From contig NZ_JADBEJ010000004.1 of assembly GCF_014873915.1 (NCBI RefSeq), positions 434,001 through 498,000 of the forward strand: 64,000 nt of DNA. The letters are read 5' to 3'. Shown here in pieces: positions 35,741 to 43,933 of this stretch. Position 1 is the stretch's first letter. The number at the start of each line of letters is the position of its first letter. The translations under genes were made by a program, and so were the position numbers. This stretch comes from Amycolatopsis roodepoortensis. Its GTDB lineage: Bacteria > Actinomycetota > Actinomycetes > Mycobacteriales > Pseudonocardiaceae. The notes under the pieces are model-generated. The model was given only the letters and a program-made list of their open reading frames with translations. It had not been told where the DNA came from and did no database searches.

Positions 35741-37090
35741 TCAGGCGGCGGGGATCCAGCTGCCGTGCAGTCCCAGCGGGACACGGACGGGCAGGTGGAC
35801 CCTCGCCAGGGGCTCCCCTGTGAAGTCCTGCGAAGCCAGGATCACCAGGTCCGCCGCGCCACGATCGCGGTCGTGGACGTAGACCAGGTTGTAGCCGTCG
35901 TCCTCCGCCCCGGCCCCGGCCGACGGGACGAACACGGTCTCCCCCGCGCTCGCGTCGCGGCCGAACTCGTGGGCTTCGGTGATACCTGTCAGGAGGTCGT
36001 GTTTGAGCAGAGCACTGCTGAAACCCTCGTCGGGGCGGTCCGGTTCGGTGGCGCTCGGGGTGGCGTACAGCTCGGCCGCCGCCGAATAGCCGTAGCGGTA
36101 AGGCTTTCCGCCGAACCGGCCGTTGAGGCGCGGGAAGTCCTGCGGGCGGTCGTGCAGCAGCGTGCGCGTGGCCCGGCCGGCCGCGAGATCCGCCGTCCAG
36201 CGTTCGAGCACGGGCTTCGAAGCGCCGACGTCGGCGAAGTCGATCGGCCGGGGATGCACGACCACGTCCACCACCACGGTTCCGTTGTCCTCGAAGGCGT
36301 TCAGGGTGTGACCGACCATGACGGGCGCGGTCTCGAACCACTGCACCGCCCCGCCCGCTCTCGGCAGCAGTCCGAGCCGTGACGGCAGTTCCCGGTTCCA
36401 GTGGAAAGGCACGCCCGTCGCCAGGCGTCCGGGCTCGAAGACCATCGGGGACTCGTAGAACACCACGTAATGCTCGGTGAGCGCGAAGTCGTGCATGTAC
36501 GGCAACGTCGACGCCTTGATGCCGGTGACGCTCCGGTTGCGCCCGTCGGGGCCGATCACGATGTGCTGTACGAAATCCGCGCCGTACCGGAAGGCCAGCG
36601 AGTGCAGCTCACCGGTCGCGTGGTCGTACTTGCTGTGCGCGTTGGCGGAGAAACCCTGTTCCGTCGCACCGAGGCCGGCGGGCCCGACGGTGTCGAGTTC
36701 ATCGGTCAGCTCATACGGGGCCAGGCCTCCTTCGATGAGCGCGTAAAGGCGGCCTCCGTGTCCGGCGATCTGGACGTTCGGCGCGAAGTCCAGGCGTTCG
36801 TCGGCGACCTGCCCGCGCCGCGGTTCCCCGAGCCGGTCGGCGACGGAAGCCGACCGGACCCAGCGGTTGCGGTACCACTCGGCGCGGCCGTCGCGCAGGC
36901 GCACGCCGTGGACCATGCCCTCCCCGAGGGTCCAGATATGCGCCGACGCGTCTTCCAGACCCAGCGGGTTCGGGCCGATGCGCAGGTAGCGGCCGTCGAG
37001 GTCGGCCGGGATCTTCCCGCTGACCGGCAGGTCGAAGGCGGTGATCTCTTCGGTGACCGGGGCGAAGTTGCCCAGGACGTAGCGATTCAT
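35741..37090 (-). CDS. Carotenoid/stilbene cleavage oxygenase
   Basis: 449 residues of the RPE65/carotenoid oxygenase family. The iron-binding histidines can be placed in KYDHATGELHSL, YMHDFALTEHYV, the central VVVHPRPIDF area and the C-terminal LGLHGSWIP. RIGPNPLG near the N-terminus is the family's opening motif. It splits a polyene or stilbene double bond with O2. Divergent from a TetR gene; the spacer carries a direct-repeat operator, so the pair probably forms a substrate-induced unit. Confidence 0.92.
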   Translation of the reverse strand: MNRYVLGNFAPVTEEITAFDLPVSGKIPADLDGRYLRIGPNPLGLEDASAHIWTLGEGMVHGVRLRDGRAEWYRNRWVRSASVADRLGEPRRGQVADERLDFAPNVQIAGHGGRLYALIEGGLAPYELTDELDTVGPAGLGATEQGFSANAHSKYDHATGELHSLAFRYGADFVQHIVIGPDGRNRSVTGIKASTLPYMHDFALTEHYVVFYESPMVFEPGRLATGVPFHWNRELPSRLGLLPRAGGAVQWFETAPVMVGHTLNAFEDNGTVVVDVVVHPRPIDFADVGASKPVLERWTADLAAGRATRTLLHDRPQDFPRLNGRFGGKPYRYGYSAAAELYATPSATEPDRPDEGFSSALLKHDLLTGITEAHEFGRDASAGETVFVPSAGAGAEDDGYNLVYVHDRDRGAADLVILASQDFTGEPLARVHLPVRVPLGLHGSWIPAA

Positions 37091-37116
37091 CGTCGTTCCT
37101 TTGCGGCGAGGCGTTC

Positions 37117-37146
37117 TTGAACATCTGTATAATACATCTGTATAAG
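37117..37146. promoter_or_regulatory. TetR-type operator with 13-bp-phased direct repeats
   Basis: ATCTGTATAA occurs at 37123-37132 and again at 37136-37145. The junction makes the palindrome TGTATAATACA. On the plus strand TTGAAC (37117) and TATAAG (37141) are separated by 18 bases, a good promoter. This AT-rich island stands out from the GC-rich surroundings. The TetR protein next door probably binds here and controls both directions. A second box TAGGAT lies six bases before the tetR ATG. Confidence 0.7.
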
Positions 37147-37179
37147 ACGCTTGTCACAGCGCACCGCTAGGATCGCGGC

Positions 37180-37704
37180 ATGGGACAACGAGAGGACCTC
37201 CTCGACGGAGCCAAGCGGTGCCTGGTCGAACGCGGCTACGCGCACACCACCGCGCGGGACATCACCGCCGCTTCCGGCGCGAACCTCGGCTCCATCGGGT
37301 ACCACTTCGGCTCCAAAGAGGCCCTCATGAACGAGGCCATGATCGAGCTGTCCACCGAAGCGGTGGAGCGGCTGCGGGAACCGGAGGGCGCTTCGCCCAT
37401 CGCCACCTGGCAGAGCCTTGTCGGCTCCTTCGCCGAGCAGCGCGACCTGTGGACCGCGGTCCTGGAGAGCGCGACGCAGGCCATCCGCTTCCCGGACCTC
37501 CGCGAACGGCTCGCCGATGCCCAGGACGAAGCCCGGAAGGTCCTCGGCGAACGGCTGTCCCCCACCGACGCCGACGCGGCGGGAGCCGTCCAGCTCGCCC
37601 TCATCGTGGGCGTGATGATGCAGCACCTCGTCGCCCCGGATCGGGCCCCCGGCGCGGAAAAGATCGTCCGCGGCCTGGAGGCCCTCGCCGGCGGCAAGGC
37701 CTGA
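37180..37704 (+). CDS. TetR family transcriptional regulator
   Basis: 174 residues. N-terminal TetR helix-turn-helix (CLVERGYAHTTARDITAASGANLGSIGYHFGSKEALM), then an all-helical ligand domain. A TAGGAT -10 box six bases before the ATG suggests a leaderless message. It is divergent from the carotenoid oxygenase and ends two bases from a convergent monooxygenase gene. Probable local repressor of the oxygenase. Confidence 0.92.
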   Translation: MGQREDLLDGAKRCLVERGYAHTTARDITAASGANLGSIGYHFGSKEALMNEAMIELSTEAVERLREPEGASPIATWQSLVGSFAEQRDLWTAVLESATQAIRFPDLRERLADAQDEARKVLGERLSPTDADAAGAVQLALIVGVMMQHLVAPDRAPGAEKIVRGLEALAGGKA

Positions 37705-37705
37705 C

Positions 37706-38842
37706 TCAGGCCTTCCGTTCCTCGATCCCGAACAGGTTCAGCAGCCGCTCGGGGATGTCGTCCCCGAAGATGCTTTCGAGCAGGAAATCCTCCTCCATGG
37801 GCGTTTCACAGCGGACGAACATGGCCTGCTCGTACTCGGCGATGGCGGTCTCGACGTCGTCGGGACGCGCGGCGAGGACTTTGGCGAGCTCGGCGCCGTC
37901 GAGCATCGCCAGGTTGGCGCCTTCCCCGTTCGCCAGTGCGAGATGCGCGGCGTCGCCGAGCAACGTCACGCCGGGGACGCGTTCCCACCGCAGCCCGGAC
38001 GGCAAGGCGAAGGCGGGGCGGTGGATCGGCGCGACGTCGCTTTCGGTGATCAGCGCGGTGAGCTCCGGCGACCAGCCGTCGAACTCCGCCGCGATCCGCG
38101 CCTTGGCGGCTTCGGCGTCGGTGAAGTCGATGGCGTCGAACCACTCCAACGGCTTGCTCAGCTCCACATAGGCGTGCAGCGTGTCGCCGCGTTCCCGGTG
38201 GGCGTTGACACTCATGCCCTCCGTGGCCCCGGTCCCGACCATCGATCCGCCGCCGACCGTCTTGGCCACGGCGACGTGCCGGGTGTCGGCCTCGTACAGA
38301 TAGGTCTCGACGTACGACTTGCCTGCGTACTCGGGAACGGCACCGGTGAGCAGCGGCCGGATCCGCGACCAGGCCCCGTCCGCGCCGACGAGGAGATCCG
38401 TGACGACGGTGGTGCCGTCGTCGAAGGTCACCTCGTGACGGCCGTCGCCGAGTGTCCGGGCGCCGACGGCCTTGCGCCCCCACCGGACGGTGCCCGCGGG
38501 GAGCGAGTCGAGCAGCATCCGCCGCAGGTCCCCGCGTTGCGCCTCGGGGCGCCCGCCCGTGCCGTCGTCGCCCCGCTCGAACAGGACGGTCCCGTCCGAC
38601 TCCAGGACCCGCAGCGCCTGACGGCCCTCCAGGACGATGCCGCGGAACTCGTCCATCAGGCCGGCCGCCTCGAGGGCGAGCTGCCCGTTGTAATCGTGGA
38701 TGTCGAGCATCCCGCCCTGCAGGCGCGAAGCCGGAGACGCCTCCGCTTCGAAGACCTCGGACGGGATGCCGTGGACGTGCAGGACCCTCGCCAGGGTGAG
38801 CCCGCCGAGACCGGCTCCGATGATCGTGACAGGTGTGTTCAT
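37706..38842 (-). CDS. FAD-dependent monooxygenase (PHBH/TetX class)
   Basis: 378 residues. The FAD motifs are all present: VTIIGAGLGGLTLARVL (GXGXXG), VGADGAWSRIRPLL (DG motif) and VTLLGDAAHLALANGEGANLAM (GD motif). It hydroxylates an aromatic or polyketide-like substrate with NAD(P)H. It resembles antibiotic-inactivating or tailoring enzymes such as TetX-like proteins, but the substrate is unknown. GAGGGG five bases before the ATG at 38842 supports the start. A 19-bp dyad lies 20 bases upstream. Confidence 0.92.
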   Translation of the reverse strand: MNTPVTIIGAGLGGLTLARVLHVHGIPSEVFEAEASPASRLQGGMLDIHDYNGQLALEAAGLMDEFRGIVLEGRQALRVLESDGTVLFERGDDGTGGRPEAQRGDLRRMLLDSLPAGTVRWGRKAVGARTLGDGRHEVTFDDGTTVVTDLLVGADGAWSRIRPLLTGAVPEYAGKSYVETYLYEADTRHVAVAKTVGGGSMVGTGATEGMSVNAHRERGDTLHAYVELSKPLEWFDAIDFTDAEAAKARIAAEFDGWSPELTALITESDVAPIHRPAFALPSGLRWERVPGVTLLGDAAHLALANGEGANLAMLDGAELAKVLAARPDDVETAIAEYEQAMFVRCETPMEEDFLLESIFGDDIPERLLNLFGIEERKA

Positions 38843-38861
38843 GGTGACCCCTCGGATCGCT

Positions 38862-38880
38862 TCTGGAATGACATTCCAGA
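38862..38880. promoter_or_regulatory. 19-bp operator-like dyad before the monooxygenase
   Basis: TCTGGAAT-GAC-ATTCCAGA has perfect 8-base arms and a 3-base centre. It lies 20 bases upstream of the monooxygenase start. It does not match the ATCTGTATAA operator of the nearby TetR, so a different regulator is implied. Confidence 0.6.
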
Positions 38881-38941
38881 GCGTGTCCCGGGCCGCTGGC
38901 AGGCGGCGCACACGACGCTGGCACCGGTCTGGCGGGCGCTG

Positions 38942-40207
38942 TCAGCCGAAGAATTCGACGGTGTCCGCCGGCCAGCCGGGGTCGCCGGTCCCCGCGAACG
39001 CGACCCACGCGCCGTGCATCCTGGCCGCGAGACCTTCCGGTGCGGGATCGGGCCCGAGCAGACCCGCCTCCCCGTGCAGCCACGGCTCACCGGCGACGTC
39101 GAAGACGAACGGCAGCTCGACGGTGTGCGCGGCGCCGAGCCGTCCGTTCAACGCCGTCGAGCGATGGCCGAACGAGTACCGGTGGGTGTGTCCGCCCGAG
39201 ATCCGCGCGTGCGCCTGCGCCAGGCGCTCGGTACCGGCTCCGAACAGCGTGTGCCCGAGATCCGGTCGGCCGTAAAGGTTTCCTTCCTCGCTGTTGGTGC
39301 CGATGAGCAGGGCGACGTCGCCGTGGAGAGGGCTGTCGGCGGGCTGGACCGGCGCGACGAGACTGAACGGGCTCAGCCCGGCCAGCGGATCCTCGGCGGT
39401 TCCGGTCCGCAGATCGAGACCGGCCAGTGCGGGCAGGATCTCCACGAACCGCTCGTCCGGGATCTCTCCGAACGCTCGCGCGGTGGGCTCGGTTCCCAGC
39501 GCCGAAGCGGCCGCCGCGGTGACCCGGGCGGCCTGCTCCGGCGTGAAGGCCCCGGTTCCGCTGCCGCTCTGGACGATCGCCCGGCGGAACAAGCCCTTGG
39601 CCTCCGGCGTCGCGAGCAGCGCGCCGGTGAGCGTCGCCCCCGCGGATTGCCCGAAGACGGTGACGTTGCCCGGATCGCCCCCGAACGCCGCGATCGTGTC
39701 CCGCACCCAGCCGAGCGCGGCGAGCACGTCGAGCAGCCCGCGGTTGGGCGGAGCGCCCTCCAGGTCGAGGAATCCGGGGACGCCGAGGCGGTAGTTCACC
39801 TTCACCAGGACGACGTCGTCGCGCGAGAACGCTCTTCCGTCGTACAGCGCCGCGCGGGCCGAACCGGTGACGAAGCCGCCGCCGTGCACGAACACCATGA
39901 CCGGGCGGCGGCCGCCGTCCGCCGCGGGCGTCCGGACGTCGACGGTGAGGTACTCGTCGCCGCGCACCCAGCCGGGCCCGAAATACGGGGCCATGTCGAG
40001 CCCGCCGAAGCCGCGCACCGGCTGGGGAGCCGTCGGCCCGGGCCGCGTGCCGTCGCGGACGCCGGGCCAGCCCGGATGCGGCGACGGCGGGAGGAAGCGG
40101 CCAGGTCCGATCGGCGCCGCCGCGTACGGGACGGCCTGGTAGAGCTCACCGAAGGAGTCGCGCCGGCCGCGCACGACACCGGACGGGGTTTCTGCTTGCA
40201 CGTACAC
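38942..40207 (-). CDS. Type-B carboxylesterase
   Basis: 421 residues, alpha/beta hydrolase. Oxyanion-hole HGGGFVTGSA, nucleophile serine in VFGQSAGATLTG, and the expected histidine in GAAHTVELPFVF. It lacks a signal peptide and is slightly short for the family (about 500). The GTG start has GAGGAG five bases ahead, and that SD overlaps the stop of the upstream MBL gene, so the two form an operon. Confidence 0.92.
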   Translation of the reverse strand: MYVQAETPSGVVRGRRDSFGELYQAVPYAAAPIGPGRFLPPSPHPGWPGVRDGTRPGPTAPQPVRGFGGLDMAPYFGPGWVRGDEYLTVDVRTPAADGGRRPVMVFVHGGGFVTGSARAALYDGRAFSRDDVVLVKVNYRLGVPGFLDLEGAPPNRGLLDVLAALGWVRDTIAAFGGDPGNVTVFGQSAGATLTGALLATPEAKGLFRRAIVQSGSGTGAFTPEQAARVTAAAASALGTEPTARAFGEIPDERFVEILPALAGLDLRTGTAEDPLAGLSPFSLVAPVQPADSPLHGDVALLIGTNSEEGNLYGRPDLGHTLFGAGTERLAQAHARISGGHTHRYSFGHRSTALNGRLGAAHTVELPFVFDVAGEPWLHGEAGLLGPDPAPEGLAARMHGAWVAFAGTGDPGWPADTVEFFG

Positions 40208-40216
40208 GAAAACTCC

Positions 40217-41122
40217 TCAGGAGAGGGCGGAGAACCCGGCCCACCGCGCGACCGCGAACTTCGATCCCCGGCGCTCGACCCGCAGCGCGCCCTGAGCACC
40301 GAAATGCGCGGGGAAGACGAGAGCGTTGTCGTCGGCGGCCTGGCCGAGCACTTTGTGCCGGGTGGCGCGGGATCCGGCCGGGTCTTCGCAATAGGGCGAA
40401 TTGGTGTCCGGCTCCACGATCTGCACCGCGGTGTGCACGAGGTCGCCCACGAACAACGCCCGCTCCCCACCCGATTCCAGGGTGAGCACGGACGAGCCGG
40501 GGGTGTGGCCGGGCGCGAGGTCCAGCCGCACATTCCGGTCGATGCGGTGCGTGCCGTCCCACAGCCGGGTCAGCCCAGCCTCGTGCACCGGCGCGACGCT
40601 GTCCTCGAAGACGTTCTGATTTCCACGCCCCAGCACGGAATCGTGCGCTTCGGCCGGATTCCAGAAGTCGAAGTCGGGCCGCGGCATCAGATACTCGGCG
40701 TTCGGGAAGGTCGGCACCCAGGTGCGGCCGTCGAGCCGCGTGTTCCAGCCGACGTGGTCGATGTGCAGATGCGTGTTGACCACGACGTCGACGTCCTCGG
40801 GCCGCACCCCGGCGGCCGCGAGATTGTCGAGGTAGGCGGTGTCTAGGCGGTTCCACACCGCCGCGTAGGGCCGGTCCTTGTGGTTGCCGACCCCGGTGTC
40901 GACGAGGATCGTGCGTCCTTCGCTGCGGATCAGCCAGGACTGGAGCGCCGTGCGGCACTCGTTCGTCTCGGGGTTCCAGAAGTCGGGCGCCAGCCAGTCA
41001 CGGTGTTCGTCCCACGCGCCGCCGGGGCTGTCCGGCATGAATTCGGCCGGCGTCATGCCGAGCGAACCGTAGAACTCCTTGACCCGGGTGACGGTGACGT
41101 CTCCGATGGTGATCTCGTCCAT
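40217..41122 (-). CDS. MBL-fold metallohydrolase (lactonase-like)
   Basis: 301 residues with the full metal set: THLHIDHVGW (HXHXDH), APGHTPGSS, FVGDLVHT and PAHFGAQG. The arrangement with Asp-His in motif one and ILVDTGVGN fits AHL-lactonase-like or alkylsulfatase-like MBL proteins. First gene of an operon with the carboxylesterase, divergent from an XRE regulator, which suggests a small ester/lactone-degrading unit. Confidence 0.9.
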   Translation of the reverse strand: MDEITIGDVTVTRVKEFYGSLGMTPAEFMPDSPGGAWDEHRDWLAPDFWNPETNECRTALQSWLIRSEGRTILVDTGVGNHKDRPYAAVWNRLDTAYLDNLAAAGVRPEDVDVVVNTHLHIDHVGWNTRLDGRTWVPTFPNAEYLMPRPDFDFWNPAEAHDSVLGRGNQNVFEDSVAPVHEAGLTRLWDGTHRIDRNVRLDLAPGHTPGSSVLTLESGGERALFVGDLVHTAVQIVEPDTNSPYCEDPAGSRATRHKVLGQAADDNALVFPAHFGAQGALRVERRGSKFAVARWAGFSALS

Positions 41123-41224
41123 GTCACCGAGCCTGGAGGCCGGTGAGCGCCCGGGCCACGCCCCGCTTTTCCTCCCACTGGGAGGGTGTGGCTGGCAGTG
41201 GCCACACCACGCATACTCGGGTCC

Positions 41225-42235
41225 ATGGACGGATCTGGCCCGCTCGGCGACTTTCTGCGGGCGCGACGGGCCCGGCTGCGCCCGGAAGACGTCGGTTTGC
41301 GTGACTTCGGGGCGCGCCGCCGGGTGGCCGGGCTGCGGCGTGAGGAACTGGCCCAGCTCGCGGGGGTCAGCGTCTCCTATTACTCGCGGCTGGAGCAGGG
41401 CATGTCGCGCGGCGCGTCGGCCGAAGTGCTCGACGCCATCGCCCGCGCGCTCCGGCTCGACGGCCACGAACGCGAACACCTCGAAAGGCTCGCCACCGCC
41501 GCCCGCCGCGTCCAGCGGGCACGCCGTCCACGGCCCGAGAAGCTCCACGACGAGACACGGGATCTCCTGGGCACCGTCGACGCTCCGGCGCTGGTGCTCG
41601 GCCGCCGCTCGGACGTCCTGGCGTGGAACGCCCTCGGCCACGCCCTGCTGGGCGGGCATCTGGACTTCGACGCGCCGGACGACCCGGCGCGACGGCCGAA
41701 CATGAGCCGGATGCTGTTCCTGGACCCGCACTGCAGGGACCTCTACGCCGACTGGAAGCGGAAGATCCGCGCGGTGGTCGGCAACCTGCGGATCGCCGTC
41801 GGCAAGTATCCCGAAGACCCGCTGCTCGCGGAGCTGATCGGCGAGCTGACGATGAAGAGCCCCGAGTTCGTCGCGCTCTGGGGCGACCATCGCGTGCGGC
41901 CCTGTGACGCCGAAAGCTACGAACTGCGGCATCCGGTCGTCGGCACGGTCACGGTGGCCCAGCAGACCTTGTCGATCGCCCGGTCACCGGATCAGCTGCT
42001 GGTCGTGTGCACGACCCCCGCCGGCTCGTCCGACGCGCGAGCACTCGCGCTGCTGCGGCAAGCGGGCTCAGGCCTTGTCGTGCACGGTGATCGCGTAGCC
42101 GTCCGGGTCCGCGAAGGCGAACGTGCGGCCGAACGGCCCGTCGAACGGCTCCGTGAGGATGGTGACGCCGGCGCCGGCCAGCCGGTCGTGCAGGCCTTGG
42201 GCGTCGTCGGCGTGCAGCCACATCGCCACCCCTGA
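41225..42235 (+). CDS. XRE-family regulator with MmyB-like ligand domain, antisense C-terminal extension
   Basis: 336 residues. Residues 5-75 are an XRE helix-turn-helix (LRREELAQLAGVSVSYYSRLEQG). Residues 95-270 are the MmyB-like PAS-type pocket (DLLGTVDAPALVLGRRSDVLAWNALGHALL; RMLFLDPHCRDLYADW) thought to bind lipids or small ligands. The usual family end is near LALLRQAG (base 42065). Here no stop follows, and the frame runs 55 codons further, antisense to the VOC gene. Divergent from the MBL-esterase operon, its likely target. Confidence 0.85.
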   Translation: MDGSGPLGDFLRARRARLRPEDVGLRDFGARRRVAGLRREELAQLAGVSVSYYSRLEQGMSRGASAEVLDAIARALRLDGHEREHLERLATAARRVQRARRPRPEKLHDETRDLLGTVDAPALVLGRRSDVLAWNALGHALLGGHLDFDAPDDPARRPNMSRMLFLDPHCRDLYADWKRKIRAVVGNLRIAVGKYPEDPLLAELIGELTMKSPEFVALWGDHRVRPCDAESYELRHPVVGTVTVAQQTLSIARSPDQLLVVCTTPAGSSDARALALLRQAGSGLVVHGDRVAVRVREGERAAERPVERLREDGDAGAGQPVVQALGVVGVQPHRHP

Positions 42236-42439
42236 TCCCGGCCGCGGCGTGATGGCGTCGAGATCCGTGCCCGGCACGGGTTCCCGCACCGCGAACGGGA
42301 TCGTCTTCGTGCCGAACACCACCGCGTGCGGCGGGGCGACGGGCAGTCTGCTCAGCCCGAGGTGGGTTTCGTAGAACGCGGCGGCGCGGTCGAGGTCGCG
42401 TACCTGCAGTGAGAAGAAATCGGGCCCGGTCACGGTCAT
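42068..42439 (-). CDS. VOC (glyoxalase/bleomycin-resistance) family protein
   Basis: 123 residues, one vicinal-oxygen-chelate domain: FFSLQVRDLDRAAAFYETHLGL, a central HAVVFGTKTIPFAV, and FAFADPDGYAITVHD. It may bind a toxic metabolite or open a small ring; metal ligands are only partly clear. GGAGG five bases before the ATG at 42439 favours this start. Divergent from a MarR gene across two TGTCA-N6-TGACA sites, so it is probably the MarR target. Confidence 0.9.
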   Translation of the reverse strand: MTVTGPDFFSLQVRDLDRAAAFYETHLGLSRLPVAPPHAVVFGTKTIPFAVREPVPGTDLDAITPRPGSGVAMWLHADDAQGLHDRLAGAGVTILTEPFDGPFGRTFAFADPDGYAITVHDKA

Positions 42440-42450
42440 GTCGTCCTCCA

Positions 42451-42493
42451 TGTCAGTGTGTTGACATAGCCAACGTATGTCATGATGCTGACA
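42451..42493. promoter_or_regulatory. Two MarR-type operators TGTCA-N6-TGACA
   Basis: Perfect dyads at 42451-42466 (TGTCAGTGTGTTGACA) and 42478-42493 (TGTCATGATGCTGACA), centres 27 bp apart. The second reaches the marR start codon. Together they fill the divergent VOC/marR promoter and suggest cooperative repression of both genes. Confidence 0.75.
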
Positions 42494-42942
42494 TGAGTCA
42501 AGGCGAGCAGGTCGGGCCGCTGGACCAGGCGGTGGGATACATGCTGAAACGAGCGGCGACGGCGCTCCGGACGGCGATGGACACCGCGTTGCGTCCCCTC
42601 GATCTGACCGTGCCGCAGTACTCCTGTCTCGAAGTGCTGTCGCAGCGGCCGGGGCTGTCCAACGCGGAACTGGCCAGGGCCGTGTTCGTCACCCGGCAGT
42701 CGATGAACCTGGTCCTGCGCGGACTGCAGGACCGAGGGCTCATCACCCGCCCGGCGACGGCGCCTCAGGGCCGGGCCCTGCCCAGCACGCTCACCCCCGA
42801 GGGACGCGAACGGCTCCGCGCCGCCAGCGGCGCCGTGCGCGCGGTCCAGGACCGGATGCTCACGCCGTTTTCGCCGGACCAGCGGGACCGGCTGCTGCAC
42901 GACCTCGCCGCCTGCGCCGACGCGCTCGCCCCCGAAGAGTGA
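42493..42942 (+). CDS. MarR family transcriptional regulator
   Basis: 149 residues. Winged helix PGLSNAELARAVFVTRQSMNLVLRGLQDRGLITR between flanking dimerisation helices, as in MarR. The ATG overlaps its presumed operator, so the message would be nearly leaderless. Likely autoregulator and repressor of the VOC gene; ligand unknown. Confidence 0.92.
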   Translation: MSQGEQVGPLDQAVGYMLKRAATALRTAMDTALRPLDLTVPQYSCLEVLSQRPGLSNAELARAVFVTRQSMNLVLRGLQDRGLITRPATAPQGRALPSTLTPEGRERLRAASGAVRAVQDRMLTPFSPDQRDRLLHDLAACADALAPEE

Positions 42943-42943
42943 C

Positions 42944-43378
42944 TCAGGACCGCTTGTTCACCAGCGTTTCCGGCTTGAACGCGTACACGTCGGCACCCTG
43001 GACCAGCACGTGCCATTCACCGCAGACCTTGTCGGTCCGGCTCTCCTGCCCCGACGGCCACCACTGGGCGGCGAGGGTGGCCGCCTGGGTCGCGGCCGGC
43101 CCCGGCACGCAGACGCCGGGCAGCGTCCCGCCGGTGAACTTCAGGATCCGCTCCGAACCCGTGGTCCGGATGACCTCCGTGATCGACGTCGCCCCGTCCG
43201 GCACCCATTCCGGCAGGCGGGCGTCCGCGTCCCGCTTTCCCTCCGCGCCGGTCGCGTAGCCGACCGTCTTGACGTGTCCGTTCGCTTTTTCGGTCAGCCC
43301 TTCCTTGAGACCGCATCCGGACAGGGCGACCGTGGCCGTCGCGGCGGCGAGGACCGCCGCGGTGATCTTCGTGTTCAT
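42944..43378 (-). CDS. Putative lipoprotein, function unknown
   Basis: 144 residues with a lipoprotein signal (AAATATVALSGC, lipid cysteine at 22). The mature part contains a cysteine pair (GVCVPGP and KVCGEWHVLV) that could form a disulfide, and ends in VLVQGADVYAFKPETLV. No domain is recognised. It faces marR tail to tail, one base apart. Confidence 0.82.
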   Translation of the reverse strand: MNTKITAAVLAAATATVALSGCGLKEGLTEKANGHVKTVGYATGAEGKRDADARLPEWVPDGATSITEVIRTTGSERILKFTGGTLPGVCVPGPAATQAATLAAQWWPSGQESRTDKVCGEWHVLVQGADVYAFKPETLVNKRS

Positions 43379-43506
43379 ACGATCGAGTCAACCTCGCGGA
43401 AACGTCGGCGGGATCGGACTTTCGGCCCGCCCTGGCCGCCATCCGGCCGATCTCCACGACCGATAACCGCCAGCGTCCGGCGATGCCGCGCGCCACAGTG
43501 GTCGTC

Positions 43507-43926
43507 GTGACGACGACAACAGACGCCATGTCCGTGCTCGAAGGCATGTACGCGGCGGAAGCCGAGTACCTCGCCGCGGGCGGGGCCACCTTCGCGCCGC
43601 TCGCCCCGTTCTTCTCCCCCGACGTGGTGCTGCACCAGGCGGATTCCTTGCCCTACGGCGGAATCTGGCGCGGCCACGAGGGTATCGAGCGGTTCTTCGC
43701 CGCGATGAGCGACACCTGGGACGTCTTCGACATGGTGGAGCAGAGCTTCCTGAGCGAGACCAGCCCGCTGGTCGTGCTGACCCACGTGCACGCCCGCGCC
43801 AGGGCCACCGGCGACGAGGTGGATTTCCCGATCCTGCAGACGATCACCGTCGAGGACGGGCGCATCACCGAGGTGCGGCCGTTCTACTGGGACACCGCGG
43901 CGATCGCGGCGGCCTGTACGAACTAA
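43507..43926 (+). CDS. SnoaL-like (NTF2-fold) protein
   Basis: About 139 residues with the NTF2/SnoaL pattern: FAPLAPFFSPDVVLHQADSLPYGGIWRGHEGIERFFAAMSDTWD (pieces) and VEDGRITEVRPFYWD at the end. Such proteins are small isomerases, hydrolases or orphan ligand binders. No Shine-Dalgarno is visible and the start could be 43483, 43507 or ATG 43528. It ends eight bases before the lexA-like gene, and its last codons overlap that gene's SOS-like box. Confidence 0.82.
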   Translation: MTTTTDAMSVLEGMYAAEAEYLAAGGATFAPLAPFFSPDVVLHQADSLPYGGIWRGHEGIERFFAAMSDTWDVFDMVEQSFLSETSPLVVLTHVHARARATGDEVDFPILQTITVEDGRITEVRPFYWDTAAIAAACTN

Positions 43927-43933
43927 CATTCCG
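43919..43933 (+). promoter_or_regulatory. SOS-like box before the lexA paralogue
   Basis: CGAACTAACATTCCG ends directly at the ATG. Against the actinobacterial LexA box (CGAAC-N4-GTTCG) the left half is perfect and the right half has G to A plus one extra base. Its place over the start codon would suit autorepression. Confidence 0.4.

Noticed and set aside
37943..40846. 967-codon open frame on the plus strand, and similar long frames at 16415-18427, 20639-22462, 3822-6098 and 57269-60028
   Set aside because: They are antisense to clear genes (monooxygenase/esterase, GH2, aceB, MFS/LuxR, methyltransferases), rich in Arg/Ala/Asp/His, and lack domains; high GC removes stop codons.
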